DNA from: CAYWMD01 sp964458575
Lineage (GTDB): Bacteria > Verrucomicrobiota > Verrucomicrobiia > Limisphaerales > JADLHS01
NCBI GenBank assembly: GCA_964458575.1
Contig: CAYWMD010000052.1
Coordinates: 1 to 47,891 of the forward strand
DNA: 47,891 nucleotides
Direction: 5' to 3'
A program made the translations under genes and the position numbers. Below are positions 1 to 8,398 of the stretch, one piece after another. The notes under the pieces were generated by a model that saw only the letters and a list, made by a program, of their open reading frames with translations, was not told the origin of the DNA and made no database searches. The number at the start of each line of letters is the position of its first letter. Within the stretch, counting starts at the first letter, position 1.

Positions 1-71
1 GGCCGCGGGCGCAACGCACCGCGACCACGTCGCAATCCTGGGCTCACCGCCCACCGCCATCGTTCAAGTAC

Positions 72-82
72 GTCCATTGGAC
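72..82. promoter_or_regulatory. Copy 1 of the GTCCA-n-TGGAC palindromic motif
   Basis: GTCCATTGGAC is an 11-base odd palindrome lying 117 bases upstream of the GH28-like start. Read on the minus strand it continues as four bases and then TTGAACG, the same extension as in the other copies (7319, 18018, 22689, 25869). It is probably a protein-binding site. The bound regulator is not known. The rest of 1-199 holds nothing else I can support. Confidence 0.55.
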
Positions 83-199
83 AAAATCGCAAGTCGCCGG
101 GTGAATCAACGCGCACACTCAAGCGTCGTTCAAAGCGATGTCCCGTTCATCGCCGGACCGCACCATGAATCACCGACCATTGGCACTGAATTCCCGCCC

Positions 200-1609
200 A
201 TGAATACCAGCCGCTTCTCCCGGAGACGAACGCGCCTCTGGTCGTTTGATCTGTTCGCGCTCAGCGTGATGGCACTCGCCGCCCAGGCGAAGGTCGTCAC
301 TTATCCGGCGCCCGCGGGCGAAACCTTGTCCACGGACTATCAGGTCCTCGCGGACGGGAACAAAGTGGACGTCTATTCCGCGCGCACGCTCGACCCGCCG
401 TTCGCCGGCAAGCAGTGGGACTACGGCGGGCCATACTCGTTTGCCAATTTCGACCTGAAGGGCCACGTCACGGTCACGGTGACTTCCGCGCGCTCGTTGC
501 GTGATGCCGTGGTGCGACCGGCATCCCGCGACGTGAAATTGAAATTGAAGGATGACCACACGGCCCTGATCACGTTCCGGTCGCCGCGCAAGGTGAGCTT
601 CGAGCCGGATGGCAAACGCGGACCGCTGCTGCTCTTCGCCAATCCGTTGGAAGCGAATCCACCCAAAGCCGGTGCGACGAACATGATCTACTTCGGCCCG
701 GGCATTCATCAACCGGGTGCGGTGAAGTTGGGTGACAATCAAACCGTTTACCTGGCCGGCGGTGCGCTGGTGAAAGGTGCGATCGTGGCGCAGGGCACGA
801 ACCTGCACATCCTGGGCCGCGGCATCCTCGACGGCTCGGACTTCGAATGGCGCAAGGGGCCAAACAATGTCACCATCGGCATCACCGGCACGAACGTCAC
901 GGTCAGCGGCATCACGGTGCGCGGCTCGTCGCATTGGACCATCGTGCCGTTTCACAGTCGCGATGTGACGGTGCGCAACGTCAAGCTGTGCGGCGGGCGC
1001 GTGCAAAACGACGACGGCATCAATCCCTGCAACTCGCGCAACGTGCTCATCACGGATTGTTTCATCCGCACGGACGACGACTGTGTGGCGATGAAAGGCC
1101 TCAACCTGGACGGGCCGGACAACAACGTGGAGAACATCGTGGTCGAGGACTGCACGCTCTGGTGCGATCGCGCCCGGATTTTTCTGCTCGGCCACGAGAG
1201 CCGCGCGCCGTTCATGCGCAACATCACGTTGCGCAACCTCGACCTCATTCATTTCACCATGACGCCATTCCTCTTTGAACCGGGTGAAGAAATGCGCCTC
1301 GAAAACGTGCGGGTGGAGAACATCCGGATTCACGGCGCCGGTCAGCGCGAAATCGCCCGGCTCAAACCCGTCGTCAATCAATACATGGTCAAACAGGTGC
1401 CCGGCCATGTGCGCAAGGTGCTTTTCAAAAACGTGACCGTTTCCGGCGCGGCCGGCAAATACCAGTTTCAACTCCAGGGCGCGGATGCGCAGCACCGCGT
1501 GACGGACGTGACGTTCGACCGCGTGCGGGTTGAAGGCCAGCGCTTGAAAGCCGGTTCGCCCCGGCTCATCATCGGCGAGAACGTGGACGACGTCCGTTTC
1601 CAGCGTTAG
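200..1609 (+). CDS. Exported GH28-like right-handed beta-helix glycosidase
   Basis: A 469-residue protein resembling glycoside hydrolase family 28 (polygalacturonase-type pectin hydrolases). I chose the ATG at 200 because it begins a signal peptide (a basic RRRTRLW stretch, then a hydrophobic run ending in AQA). An upstream in-frame start at 77 would add a non-signal-like tail. The body shows repeated beta-helix rungs. It carries NDDGINP followed by TDDDCVAMK, which match the conserved acidic GH28 segments, and then LLGHES where GHG is usual. The usual RIK motif is not evident, so the exact activity is uncertain. It opens a four-gene operon: the next gene starts 19 bases downstream. The likely role is hydrolysis of pectin or another uronic-acid polysaccharide outside the cytoplasm. 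Confidence 0.75.
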   Translation: MNTSRFSRRRTRLWSFDLFALSVMALAAQAKVVTYPAPAGETLSTDYQVLADGNKVDVYSARTLDPPFAGKQWDYGGPYSFANFDLKGHVTVTVTSARSLRDAVVRPASRDVKLKLKDDHTALITFRSPRKVSFEPDGKRGPLLLFANPLEANPPKAGATNMIYFGPGIHQPGAVKLGDNQTVYLAGGALVKGAIVAQGTNLHILGRGILDGSDFEWRKGPNNVTIGITGTNVTVSGITVRGSSHWTIVPFHSRDVTVRNVKLCGGRVQNDDGINPCNSRNVLITDCFIRTDDDCVAMKGLNLDGPDNNVENIVVEDCTLWCDRARIFLLGHESRAPFMRNITLRNLDLIHFTMTPFLFEPGEEMRLENVRVENIRIHGAGQREIARLKPVVNQYMVKQVPGHVRKVLFKNVTVSGAAGKYQFQLQGADAQHRVTDVTFDRVRVEGQRLKAGSPRLIIGENVDDVRFQR

Positions 1610-1628
1610 CGGACGCCTGACGGCAACG

Positions 1629-3479
1629 ATGAAACTCAATCAACATTTCTGGATCGGAGTTGCGCTGTGGCCCGTCGTGTTGGCCGCGGCGAACGCGGAC
1701 CTCATCGCCAGCTTGAAAAGCGCGCGGGCCGCCGTGGTGCTTACGAGCGGCGCGGTGGCGGACGCGAATACCCTCAAGCTCGAACGCGTTTGGCGGGGTG
1801 CGATTTGCGTTTCCCGCCTGCATAACGCGGGCAAGATTCCCGTGCGGGTTGCGCGCATTGATTTGTTCGACCTCGCACATGGGTTGCCGGGCAGCACGCC
1901 CTTTTACGCGGAATCATTCCAGATGCTCGCGCAAAACGGCGGCACGCTGGCGCATCCGGCGGACTGGGGCAGTTATGCCGACCGCAGCCACTACAAGCTG
2001 GACGAGCCGGAAGGATTGCGCACTGCGCACGGAATGCTCCTGTTGCAGCCGCCGGACGGAGGCAGGGTGTTGCTCGCGTTCGGTTCGTGCCGCCGATTTG
2101 ATGGACGCTTTTCCTTCGACGCCAGAAGGCTGTTGGTGTCCCTGGACTGCGAGGGCCTGGAAATCGCGCCGGGCGAAACCTGGCAACTCGAGGAATTCTT
2201 CGCCCAGGCCGGGCCGGACCGCGCCGCGCTGCTGGATGAACTGTGCGTTTGCATCGAGAAAAACCATCCGCGTCGCAAGGGCTTTCCCGCGCCGCCCCTG
2301 GGCTGGTGTTCGTGGTATTGCTTCGGTCCAAAGGTCACGGTGCCGGACATCCTGCACAATCTCGACTGGATTTCCACCAACGCGCCGCGCCTGCGCTACA
2401 TCCAGATTGACGACGGTTACCAGCCGTGGATGGGCGACTGGCTCGAAGTCGGGCCGGGCTTTGGCGGCGACCTCAAAGCGGTGCTGCACGAAATCCGGCA
2501 GCGGGGTTTTGAACCCGCGCTGTGGGTCGCCCCGTTCATTGCCAGCCCGGAATCAAAACTCTTTCGCGACCATCCCGACTGGTTCGTGCAGGATGTGGAA
2601 GGCAAACCGCTGCGATCGGATCGCGTGGGATTCGGCGGATGGCGGCTCGGGCCGTGGTATGTGCTCGACGGCACGCACCCCGCCGCCCGCAAATTTTTGA
2701 CGCACGTCTTCCGCACCATGCGGCGCGATTGGGGCTGCACTTATTTCAAGCTCGATGCGCTGTATTGGGGCGCGCTCCATCGCGGACGTTTTCATGATCC
2801 CAAGGCGACCCGCATCGAAGCCTACCGCCGCGGCATGGAGGCGATCCGGCGCGGCGCGGGCGACGCCTTTGTGCTGGGTTGCAACCACCCGATCTGGCCG
2901 TCGCTCGGCCTGATGGATGGCTCGCGCAGTTCCATGGACATCACCCGCGAGTGGAAATCCATCCGCGACATCGGCCGGCAAAATCTGCTGCGCGGCTGGC
3001 AGAATGGCCAGCTGTGGTGGAACGACCCCGATTGCCTGCTGGTGGCGCCGGGGAAGATTCTCGACGCGGGCGGCAACGCCGCCGGCACGGGCGGTTTGCC
3101 CGAAAGCGAAGTGCGGTTTCACGCGACGGCGGTGCATGCGACCGGCGGGATGCTGTTGAGCGGCGACAATCTGCCGCAACTCAAACCCGTGCGCGTCGCC
3201 CTGCTGCAAAAGTTGATCCCGCCCACCGGCCGGGCCGCGCGTTTTGCCGACGAGACGCTGACCGTCGGTCGCACGCCCCACGGACGCGGCGAATACCTCT
3301 ACCTGTTCAACTGGAGTGATCAACCGATGACACTCACGGTCAACCTGCCCGGCGAAGTTTCGCTCAAAGATTTCTGGAGTGGAGAATCGCTCGGCAGCCA
3401 CACGGGTGCCTGGCAAATTCCCGAGTTGCCGCCGCGCACCGCGCGGTTGCTGGAGGCGACGCCGGCAAAAGGCGACTAG
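1629..3479 (+). CDS. Exported GH36-type alpha-galactosidase-like glycoside hydrolase
   Basis: A 616-residue protein with an N-terminal signal peptide, a beta-sandwich region (about residues 30-215) and a TIM barrel starting at PLGWCSWYCFG (about 223-233). IQIDDGYQ (about 259-266) is typical of clan GH-D. The likely nucleophile is D376 in YFKLDALYW. The likely acid/base is D437 in the SRSSMD segment (R-x3-D). A short beta domain closes the protein. These features match family GH36/GH27 alpha-galactosidases. Enzymes of this clan can also act on other alpha-linked sugars, so the substrate is open. The gene lies 19 bases after the GH28-like gene and 12 bases before the carbon-nitrogen hydrolase, so it is probably cotranscribed. 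Confidence 0.82.
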   Translation: MKLNQHFWIGVALWPVVLAAANADLIASLKSARAAVVLTSGAVADANTLKLERVWRGAICVSRLHNAGKIPVRVARIDLFDLAHGLPGSTPFYAESFQMLAQNGGTLAHPADWGSYADRSHYKLDEPEGLRTAHGMLLLQPPDGGRVLLAFGSCRRFDGRFSFDARRLLVSLDCEGLEIAPGETWQLEEFFAQAGPDRAALLDELCVCIEKNHPRRKGFPAPPLGWCSWYCFGPKVTVPDILHNLDWISTNAPRLRYIQIDDGYQPWMGDWLEVGPGFGGDLKAVLHEIRQRGFEPALWVAPFIASPESKLFRDHPDWFVQDVEGKPLRSDRVGFGGWRLGPWYVLDGTHPAARKFLTHVFRTMRRDWGCTYFKLDALYWGALHRGRFHDPKATRIEAYRRGMEAIRRGAGDAFVLGCNHPIWPSLGLMDGSRSSMDITREWKSIRDIGRQNLLRGWQNGQLWWNDPDCLLVAPGKILDAGGNAAGTGGLPESEVRFHATAVHATGGMLLSGDNLPQLKPVRVALLQKLIPPTGRAARFADETLTVGRTPHGRGEYLYLFNWSDQPMTLTVNLPGEVSLKDFWSGESLGSHTGAWQIPELPPRTARLLEATPAKGD

Positions 3480-3491
3480 TTAAAGCGAATC

Positions 3492-4367
3492 ATGCAAACT
3501 CTGTTATTAATCCTGATGGGACTGCTGGTTTTCATGGCGACCACCGGTTCGCGCGCGGAAACTCAGGCGCAAAAGTCCAATCACACCGCCGCGGGTTCAC
3601 CGCCGAAACTGCGCGTGGCCCTGGCGCAACTGCCGGTCGAAGACGGCGAACTTTCGGCGAACATGCGCCTCGCTGAGAAAGCTGTTCGCCAGGCCGCAAA
3701 GCAAAAAGCCGACTTCGTGAACTTGCCCGAAGCCGCCGATTGGGGCTGGCTGTATCAGGACGCCCGGCGCGACGCTTTGCCCATCCCCGGCAAATACACC
3801 GACTTCCTGTGCCGGCTGGCCCGGAAACACAAAATCTGGATCTCGGCCGGGTGCCTGGAAAAGGACGGCGACAAGGTATTCAACGCCGCCGTGATCATTG
3901 ACCGCGCCGGCCGGATTGTGCTGAAGCACCGCAAGATCAACACGCTTGAGAAACTGACCAAACATCTCTACGACCCCGGCAATCCGGACGACATCCAGAC
4001 CGTGGACACGGAATTCGGTCGCATCGGCCTGACCATCTGCGCGGACAACTTCAAGCTCCAGTACCCGCAACGCGTGGCCGACCGGGGCGCCTGGCTGCTG
4101 GTGACGCCACACGGCTTCGCCGACGAGGAAAGCAAGCTCGAAGCAAATTCGCAGGCGTATCAAAACCACATCTGCAAGGTGGCCCGCGAAACCAAACTAT
4201 GGGTGATTGGCACGGACGCGGTGCTGGGCACCGTCCGGGGTGGCGCGTGGAAGGGTCGATTGCACTCCGGCTGTTCGGTCGTTGCCCGACCGGACGGCAC
4301 CGCTGCTGTCGTGGGGAAGTTCAAGCAGCCCGACCTGGTCTTCTGTGACATCCCGGTGGGAAAATGA
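3492..4367 (+). CDS. Exported carbon-nitrogen hydrolase (nitrilase superfamily)
   Basis: A 291-residue protein with a signal peptide (about residues 1-22) followed by a full nitrilase-fold domain. The catalytic triad is visible: E80 in NLPEAADW, K148 in LKHRKINT and C183 in LTICADN. Family members cleave amides or nitriles, or transfer acyl groups through a cysteine thioester. The substrate cannot be told from sequence. Export is unusual for this superfamily and agrees with the secreted neighbours. One possible role is deamidation or removal of an N-acyl group from a glycan or glycoconjugate, but this is only inferred. It sits in the 200-5415 operon, 7 bases before the next gene. Confidence 0.82.
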   Translation: MQTLLLILMGLLVFMATTGSRAETQAQKSNHTAAGSPPKLRVALAQLPVEDGELSANMRLAEKAVRQAAKQKADFVNLPEAADWGWLYQDARRDALPIPGKYTDFLCRLARKHKIWISAGCLEKDGDKVFNAAVIIDRAGRIVLKHRKINTLEKLTKHLYDPGNPDDIQTVDTEFGRIGLTICADNFKLQYPQRVADRGAWLLVTPHGFADEESKLEANSQAYQNHICKVARETKLWVIGTDAVLGTVRGGAWKGRLHSGCSVVARPDGTAAVVGKFKQPDLVFCDIPVGK

Positions 4368-4374
4368 CCACCCG

Positions 4375-5415
4375 ATGAATCCGACCTGCGCCAACCTCCG
4401 CCGCGCTTGGGCCGCGTCAAATATGCGAACCTTCGCGCTCACGCTCCTTCTGCTCGGAGCGTTCGTTGCGACCGGCCGCGCCGGGAACACCAACCCGCCC
4501 GTCCCCGCCGAGGCCGCGCGCCGGCCGAAGAACGATCGCGAACTCCGCTATTGGCTCGAGAACATGCTGGTGTATCACGGCTTCAGCGTCGCAGAAGTCT
4601 GCGCCGCCACCGGCCTGTCCGCCGCGGAAGTTATGGCAGCGGCGGAAAAGTTTCACCTGAACGGTCGCCAGCCGCCGTCGCGCCGGCCGGGCGAGCCGCT
4701 GCGAGTGCTGCCCTATCCGGGTGGACGCCATCCGCGCATCGGATTTCTCGAAGGCGCCATCAACCCGCAACGCGAGACCAAGGTGAGTATATTTCTGCCC
4801 TGGGACGAATCCAGCTACGTGGTGGCGGATGTACCGGAAGCGGTGTTCTCGAATCTCGGCCTCACCTATCTGGCGCACACCCACATCCCGACCATCTGGG
4901 ACAAACAAAACCTCACGCTGCCCCGCGAGGAATGGCGGCGCAAATCCCGGGGCGTTCTGGAAATGAAACGCACGCTCCCCAACCGCATCAGTTTCGGCAC
5001 CCGGGTCGTGCCGCAAATTGACGGCGTTTGCTTTGACCTGTGGCTCAAAAACGGCACGACCGAAACCCTCACCGGCTTGCGCGTCCAAAACTGCATCCTG
5101 CTCAAGGCCGCCCCGGAATTCAACGCGCTCACCAATGCCAACAAGGTCATCACCAAACCCTACGCCGCCGTGCAGTCGGAAGACGGCCGGCGCTGGATGA
5201 TCACCGCCTTTGAGCCGTCCGACAACCTGTGGGCCGGCTGGCGCGTTCCGTGCGTCCACGCGGACCCGAAATTCCCCGACTGCGCGCCCGGCCGGACCGT
5301 CCGCGTCCGGGGCTGGCTCTCTTTCTACGAGGGAACGGACATTCAGGCCGAGTTTGAACGCCTCAACCAGATTGGCTGGCGCGAGCAGTCCGGAACGAAA
5401 AAACACCGAAACTAG
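4375..5415 (+). CDS. Exported protein of unknown function with a small helical N-terminal motif
   Basis: I do not recognise this family. From the ATG at 4375 it has 346 residues. A second ATG at 4423 (MRTFALTLLLL) gives a cleaner signal peptide and may be the true start. After the signal comes a helix-rich segment (YWLENMLVYHGFSVAEV, then CAATGLSAAEVMAAA) that looks like a helix-turn-helix, odd in an exported protein. The rest is a mostly beta domain with THIPTIWDKQ and LPREEWRRKS. It may bind a ligand or carbohydrate. It is the last gene of the operon and ends 12 bases before the convergent phosphatase gene. A helical motif of the same style occurs in the exported protein encoded at 40603-42933. 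Confidence 0.6.
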   Translation: MNPTCANLRRAWAASNMRTFALTLLLLGAFVATGRAGNTNPPVPAEAARRPKNDRELRYWLENMLVYHGFSVAEVCAATGLSAAEVMAAAEKFHLNGRQPPSRRPGEPLRVLPYPGGRHPRIGFLEGAINPQRETKVSIFLPWDESSYVVADVPEAVFSNLGLTYLAHTHIPTIWDKQNLTLPREEWRRKSRGVLEMKRTLPNRISFGTRVVPQIDGVCFDLWLKNGTTETLTGLRVQNCILLKAAPEFNALTNANKVITKPYAAVQSEDGRRWMITAFEPSDNLWAGWRVPCVHADPKFPDCAPGRTVRVRGWLSFYEGTDIQAEFERLNQIGWREQSGTKKHRN

Positions 5416-5429
5416 AGGCCGGACGCCTC
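5415..5429. terminator. Short hairpin between convergent genes
   Basis: GAGGC-CGGAC-GCCTC forms a 5-bp stem with a 5-base loop. It overlaps the stop codons of the two convergent genes. It may act as a weak bidirectional terminator. There is no strong U-tract, so confidence is low. Confidence 0.3.
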
Positions 5430-7245
5430 ACTTCTGAATCACCATTTCGTCGCGCAAGTTCCCGTTGATGTCGAACGCGCGATACTCCAGGCGGCGGTCG
5501 TTTAGCTGGATCGCTTGATACGTGGCGACGTTGGTCCGGCCGACCTCGGTGTAATCGTGCGGGAGTTGGGGATAGGATTTCGTGCCGGAAACCGAAATCA
5601 CATAGACCGTTCCTTCCTGCGGCGTCGCGACGCGTTGACCCGCCCGGAGCGGGAACGTGCGCAGGTAGGAATGGTCGTGGCCCTGCAGCGCCAGGTCCAC
5701 GTGGTATTTGTCGAAGAGCGGCGTCCAGGCGGCGCGCACGTCGGCATTGTCCTGGTTGCCGCCGGCATAATACGCGGGGTGGTGATACGCGACAAACTTC
5801 CAGACCGCCCGGGAGCGCGACAGGATTCGTTCGAGCCATTTCGTTTGGGAACGCGGGTCGAGATTGGAATCAAGACCCACGAACAGGGCGTTGCCGTATG
5901 CCCACGACCAGGCGCGACCGGGCGGCACGCCGCGCGGACCGTTGGCCGGCAGGGTGAATTGTTTCAGGTAAAGCTCCGGCTCGCGGCCCTGGCATTCGTG
6001 GTTGCCGATCACCGGCATCAATGGGCGGCGGTCAAACACCCCGACGGCGTTGTGAAAGAAACTGTCCCAGTCGTTTCGTTCCGCGCCGCGATTCACCAGG
6101 TCGCCAGCCATGACAGTGAACGCGGCATCGGGTTGGGCGCGAAACGCGTTGTGCAGCAGCACGCCCCAGCGGTCCAGACCGTTTTGCGCGTCGCCCAGAT
6201 ACAGAAACGAAAACGGCGGCGTTCCGGCAGGCGCGGTGGTGAATTCCGCCGGCGCACTCCACCCATCGGCGGTGCCGTTGCCGACCGCATAAACATAGGT
6301 CGTGCCCGGCGCGAGGCCGCGCAACGTGGCGGTGTGCCGATGGACCACCGGGTCGTTGAGCAGCGTGGGAGTTTTCAGCCGGAGACTCCCGGCGGCCACG
6401 CGCGACGGCTTTTTTGCCGGATCGGCATCCCGGGCGTGAAAGCGCACGTAACCGGACCGGACCGCCGTGCTGGTGCGCCATTGGATGGTTTGCGTCGTGC
6501 GCGGGTCGGCGCTCCAGGTCAACACCACCTGGTCGGGCCGCGTCGAGGCGGGATACTGCGTGAAACGGAACAGGCCGATAATTTGCGCGTCCTCCTCGCG
6601 GTCGGTGTCGGGGCGAATGAGGATCTGCCCCTGCAATTCAGGCGGAACGTCGCCCAGCACATCCGGCTGGTCCACGTACGGTTCGACGCCGGCGCGACAT
6701 TCCGCGAGCCGGAGGTTCGTGGGGTGCAGGTCGGTGACTTTGATTTTGTCCGCGGGATTCAGCGGCGCGAGAGTCACGAGATAGTGGTTGCCGCCGCCGC
6801 TCAACGCGTGGACCCCCAGGCCGATGGCGCCGGCAGGGAAATCCTTTTGCCACACATCGTGAACCCCCTTGCCTTCCCGGAGCGTGAGGGACGTGGGCGC
6901 AAAGCCGCGTTCGCGCAACCAAAACGGCTGATCGCCGAGCCGCATGTCCCGCAGGATGGACACGCGCACCGGCACATTAACCCGGAACGTGAGATGGTCT
7001 TCGCCGAGGATTTTCCGTTCCCGCGGCGTCAGGAAGGTTTCGAGTTGCGCGGGCGTGAGGCGGGCGAGGTCGTTCGTGCCAAGTTCGCGGGTGAGGCGGG
7101 CGACGACGTTGGCGACGGTGTCGCGAATCGCGCGGTTCGCGAACGCCTCCGCACAGCAAGGTTGCGTTGCGACCAGGCACAAAATGATCCCGACCACACC
7201 CGCCAGCGCGGCGAGCCGCGATGAAAAACGCGGCGACACAAACAC
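5428..7245 (-). CDS. Exported purple-acid-phosphatase-like metallophosphoesterase
   Basis: About 605 residues from a GTG at 7245 (VFVSPRFSSRLAALAG, a signal peptide ending in QPCCA). A TTG at 7314 would lengthen the N-terminus by 23 residues without improving the signal. A region of about 220 residues with no clear family comes first. A fibronectin-III-like purple acid phosphatase N-terminal domain follows (about 235-340, with VVLTWSADP and HTATLRGLAPGTTYVY). The metallophosphatase core carries GDAQ (about 351), GDLV (381), GNHE (414), AYHHP (487) and GHDHSY (522). All metal-ligand motifs are present. It probably hydrolyses phosphomonoesters or diesters outside the cytoplasm. It is divergent from the deacetylase gene at 7414, with a GTCCAGTGGAC site between them. 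Confidence 0.83.
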   Translation of the reverse strand: MFVSPRFSSRLAALAGVVGIILCLVATQPCCAEAFANRAIRDTVANVVARLTRELGTNDLARLTPAQLETFLTPRERKILGEDHLTFRVNVPVRVSILRDMRLGDQPFWLRERGFAPTSLTLREGKGVHDVWQKDFPAGAIGLGVHALSGGGNHYLVTLAPLNPADKIKVTDLHPTNLRLAECRAGVEPYVDQPDVLGDVPPELQGQILIRPDTDREEDAQIIGLFRFTQYPASTRPDQVVLTWSADPRTTQTIQWRTSTAVRSGYVRFHARDADPAKKPSRVAAGSLRLKTPTLLNDPVVHRHTATLRGLAPGTTYVYAVGNGTADGWSAPAEFTTAPAGTPPFSFLYLGDAQNGLDRWGVLLHNAFRAQPDAAFTVMAGDLVNRGAERNDWDSFFHNAVGVFDRRPLMPVIGNHECQGREPELYLKQFTLPANGPRGVPPGRAWSWAYGNALFVGLDSNLDPRSQTKWLERILSRSRAVWKFVAYHHPAYYAGGNQDNADVRAAWTPLFDKYHVDLALQGHDHSYLRTFPLRAGQRVATPQEGTVYVISVSGTKSYPQLPHDYTEVGRTNVATYQAIQLNDRRLEYRAFDINGNLRDEMVIQK

Positions 7246-7318
7246 GGATGGCAACGGTTGAACCAGGGGCAACACGCGGGCAGCATACCGTGCGTTGCGG
7301 TTTTGCTTGTTCAATCAA

Positions 7319-7329
7319 GTCCAGTGGAC
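7319..7329. promoter_or_regulatory. Copy 2 of the GTCCA-n-TGGAC palindromic motif
   Basis: GTCCAGTGGAC is a perfect odd palindrome in the divergent intergenic region, 74 bases from the phosphatase start and 84 bases from the deacetylase start. It is followed on the plus strand by ATTC and TTGGAAG, close to the N4-TTGAAC extension of the other copies. It is a candidate operator for one or both operons. Confidence 0.55.
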
Positions 7330-7413
7330 ATTCTTGGAAGCCAGACGAACGGCGGCCTGCCTCATAATGATGCGTTGCCCGATGATGAACCAACCGCCAA
7401 TCCTGAAGAATCC

Positions 7414-8373
7414 ATGCACAAGTCAACTCACCTGATTTGGGTGTCGCTGATAATGATGATGACGACGCGGGTCGCAACGTGTGGCGCGGACGGGCGCTCC
7501 CTGGCGGAGCGCCTGGGTTACCGGGCCACGGACAAGATTCTGATCGTAAACGGCGATGACGCCGGCATGTGTCACGCCGCCAACGTGGCGACGATTGAAT
7601 GTCTGGAAAAGGGGTTGATGCGTAGCGCGACACTGATGACGCCGTGCCCGTGGTTTCTCGAAATGGCCGCGTACGCGAAGGAGCATCCGGAAAAGGACTT
7701 TGGCGTTCATCTCTGCCACACGTCGGAATGGGGCAAGTATCGTTGGGGACCGGTGGCGAGCCGCGAGGAGGTGAAAGGGCTGGTGGATCCGTCGGGATAC
7801 CTCTGGAAAAAAGTGGAGGAGGTTTATTTCCACGCCACCCCGGAGCAGGCGCTCATCGAGGGTCGCGCCCAGATTCGCCGCGCGTTGTCCAACGGCGTGG
7901 ACGTCACCCATCTCGATTCGCACATGGGCACGCTGCAATTGCATCCGGAGTACGTGAAGGTTTACCTGCAACTCGCGGTGGAGTTCAACCTGCCGGTGCG
8001 CATGGCGTCGCAGTCCACGCTGGCGGGTTACGGGCAAGAGGCGATGCGGGATCAGTTCGCCGCCAAAGGCATCATCTTCCCCGACTATTTTGTTTACGAG
8101 GAGTTGAAACAGGAGCGGGAAAACGTCAAACAGTTCTGGCTCGGGATCGTAAAGAATCTCAAGCCCGGGGTGACCGAACTCTACATCCACGCCGCCCTGC
8201 CGACCGACGAGCTGAAGGCCATCACCGCGTCGTGGCCCACGCGGTCACAGGAATACGAAGTGTTTGCGCAGGACGAAGACATGAAGAAACTGGTGGCCGA
8301 CCAGAAGATCATCCTCATCGGCTACCGGCCCTTGCGCGACTTGCAGCGGAAGGAGCAAAGCGCCGGGAAATGA
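7414..8373 (+). CDS. Exported YdjC/ChbG-like carbohydrate deacetylase
   Basis: A 319-residue protein of the YdjC superfamily, whose characterised members (ChbG, HpnK) remove acetyl groups from N-acetylated sugars. The ATG at 7414 starts a hydrophobic signal-like segment (LIWVSLIMMMTT). Metal-binding motifs are visible: NGDDAG (about 46-51), FGVHLCHTSEWG (about 96-107) and THLDSHMGT with a further histidine in LHPEY. An in-frame start at 7258 would add 52 residues with no signal character. Family members are usually cytoplasmic, so an exported form is notable. It heads an operon with the propeller protein (25-base gap) and the ceramidase-family gene. Its likely role is deacetylation of a polysaccharide or oligosaccharide. 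Confidence 0.75.
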   Translation: MHKSTHLIWVSLIMMMTTRVATCGADGRSLAERLGYRATDKILIVNGDDAGMCHAANVATIECLEKGLMRSATLMTPCPWFLEMAAYAKEHPEKDFGVHLCHTSEWGKYRWGPVASREEVKGLVDPSGYLWKKVEEVYFHATPEQALIEGRAQIRRALSNGVDVTHLDSHMGTLQLHPEYVKVYLQLAVEFNLPVRMASQSTLAGYGQEAMRDQFAAKGIIFPDYFVYEELKQERENVKQFWLGIVKNLKPGVTELYIHAALPTDELKAITASWPTRSQEYEVFAQDEDMKKLVADQKIILIGYRPLRDLQRKEQSAGK

Positions 8374-8398
8374 CAGCCTCCACCGGCTACGGAAAAAG

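Noticed and set aside
170..1639. Long open frame antisense to the GH28-like gene
   Set aside because: It is a GC-driven shadow frame. The plus-strand frame has a signal peptide and enzyme motifs, and the antisense product is histidine/arginine-rich low-quality sequence.
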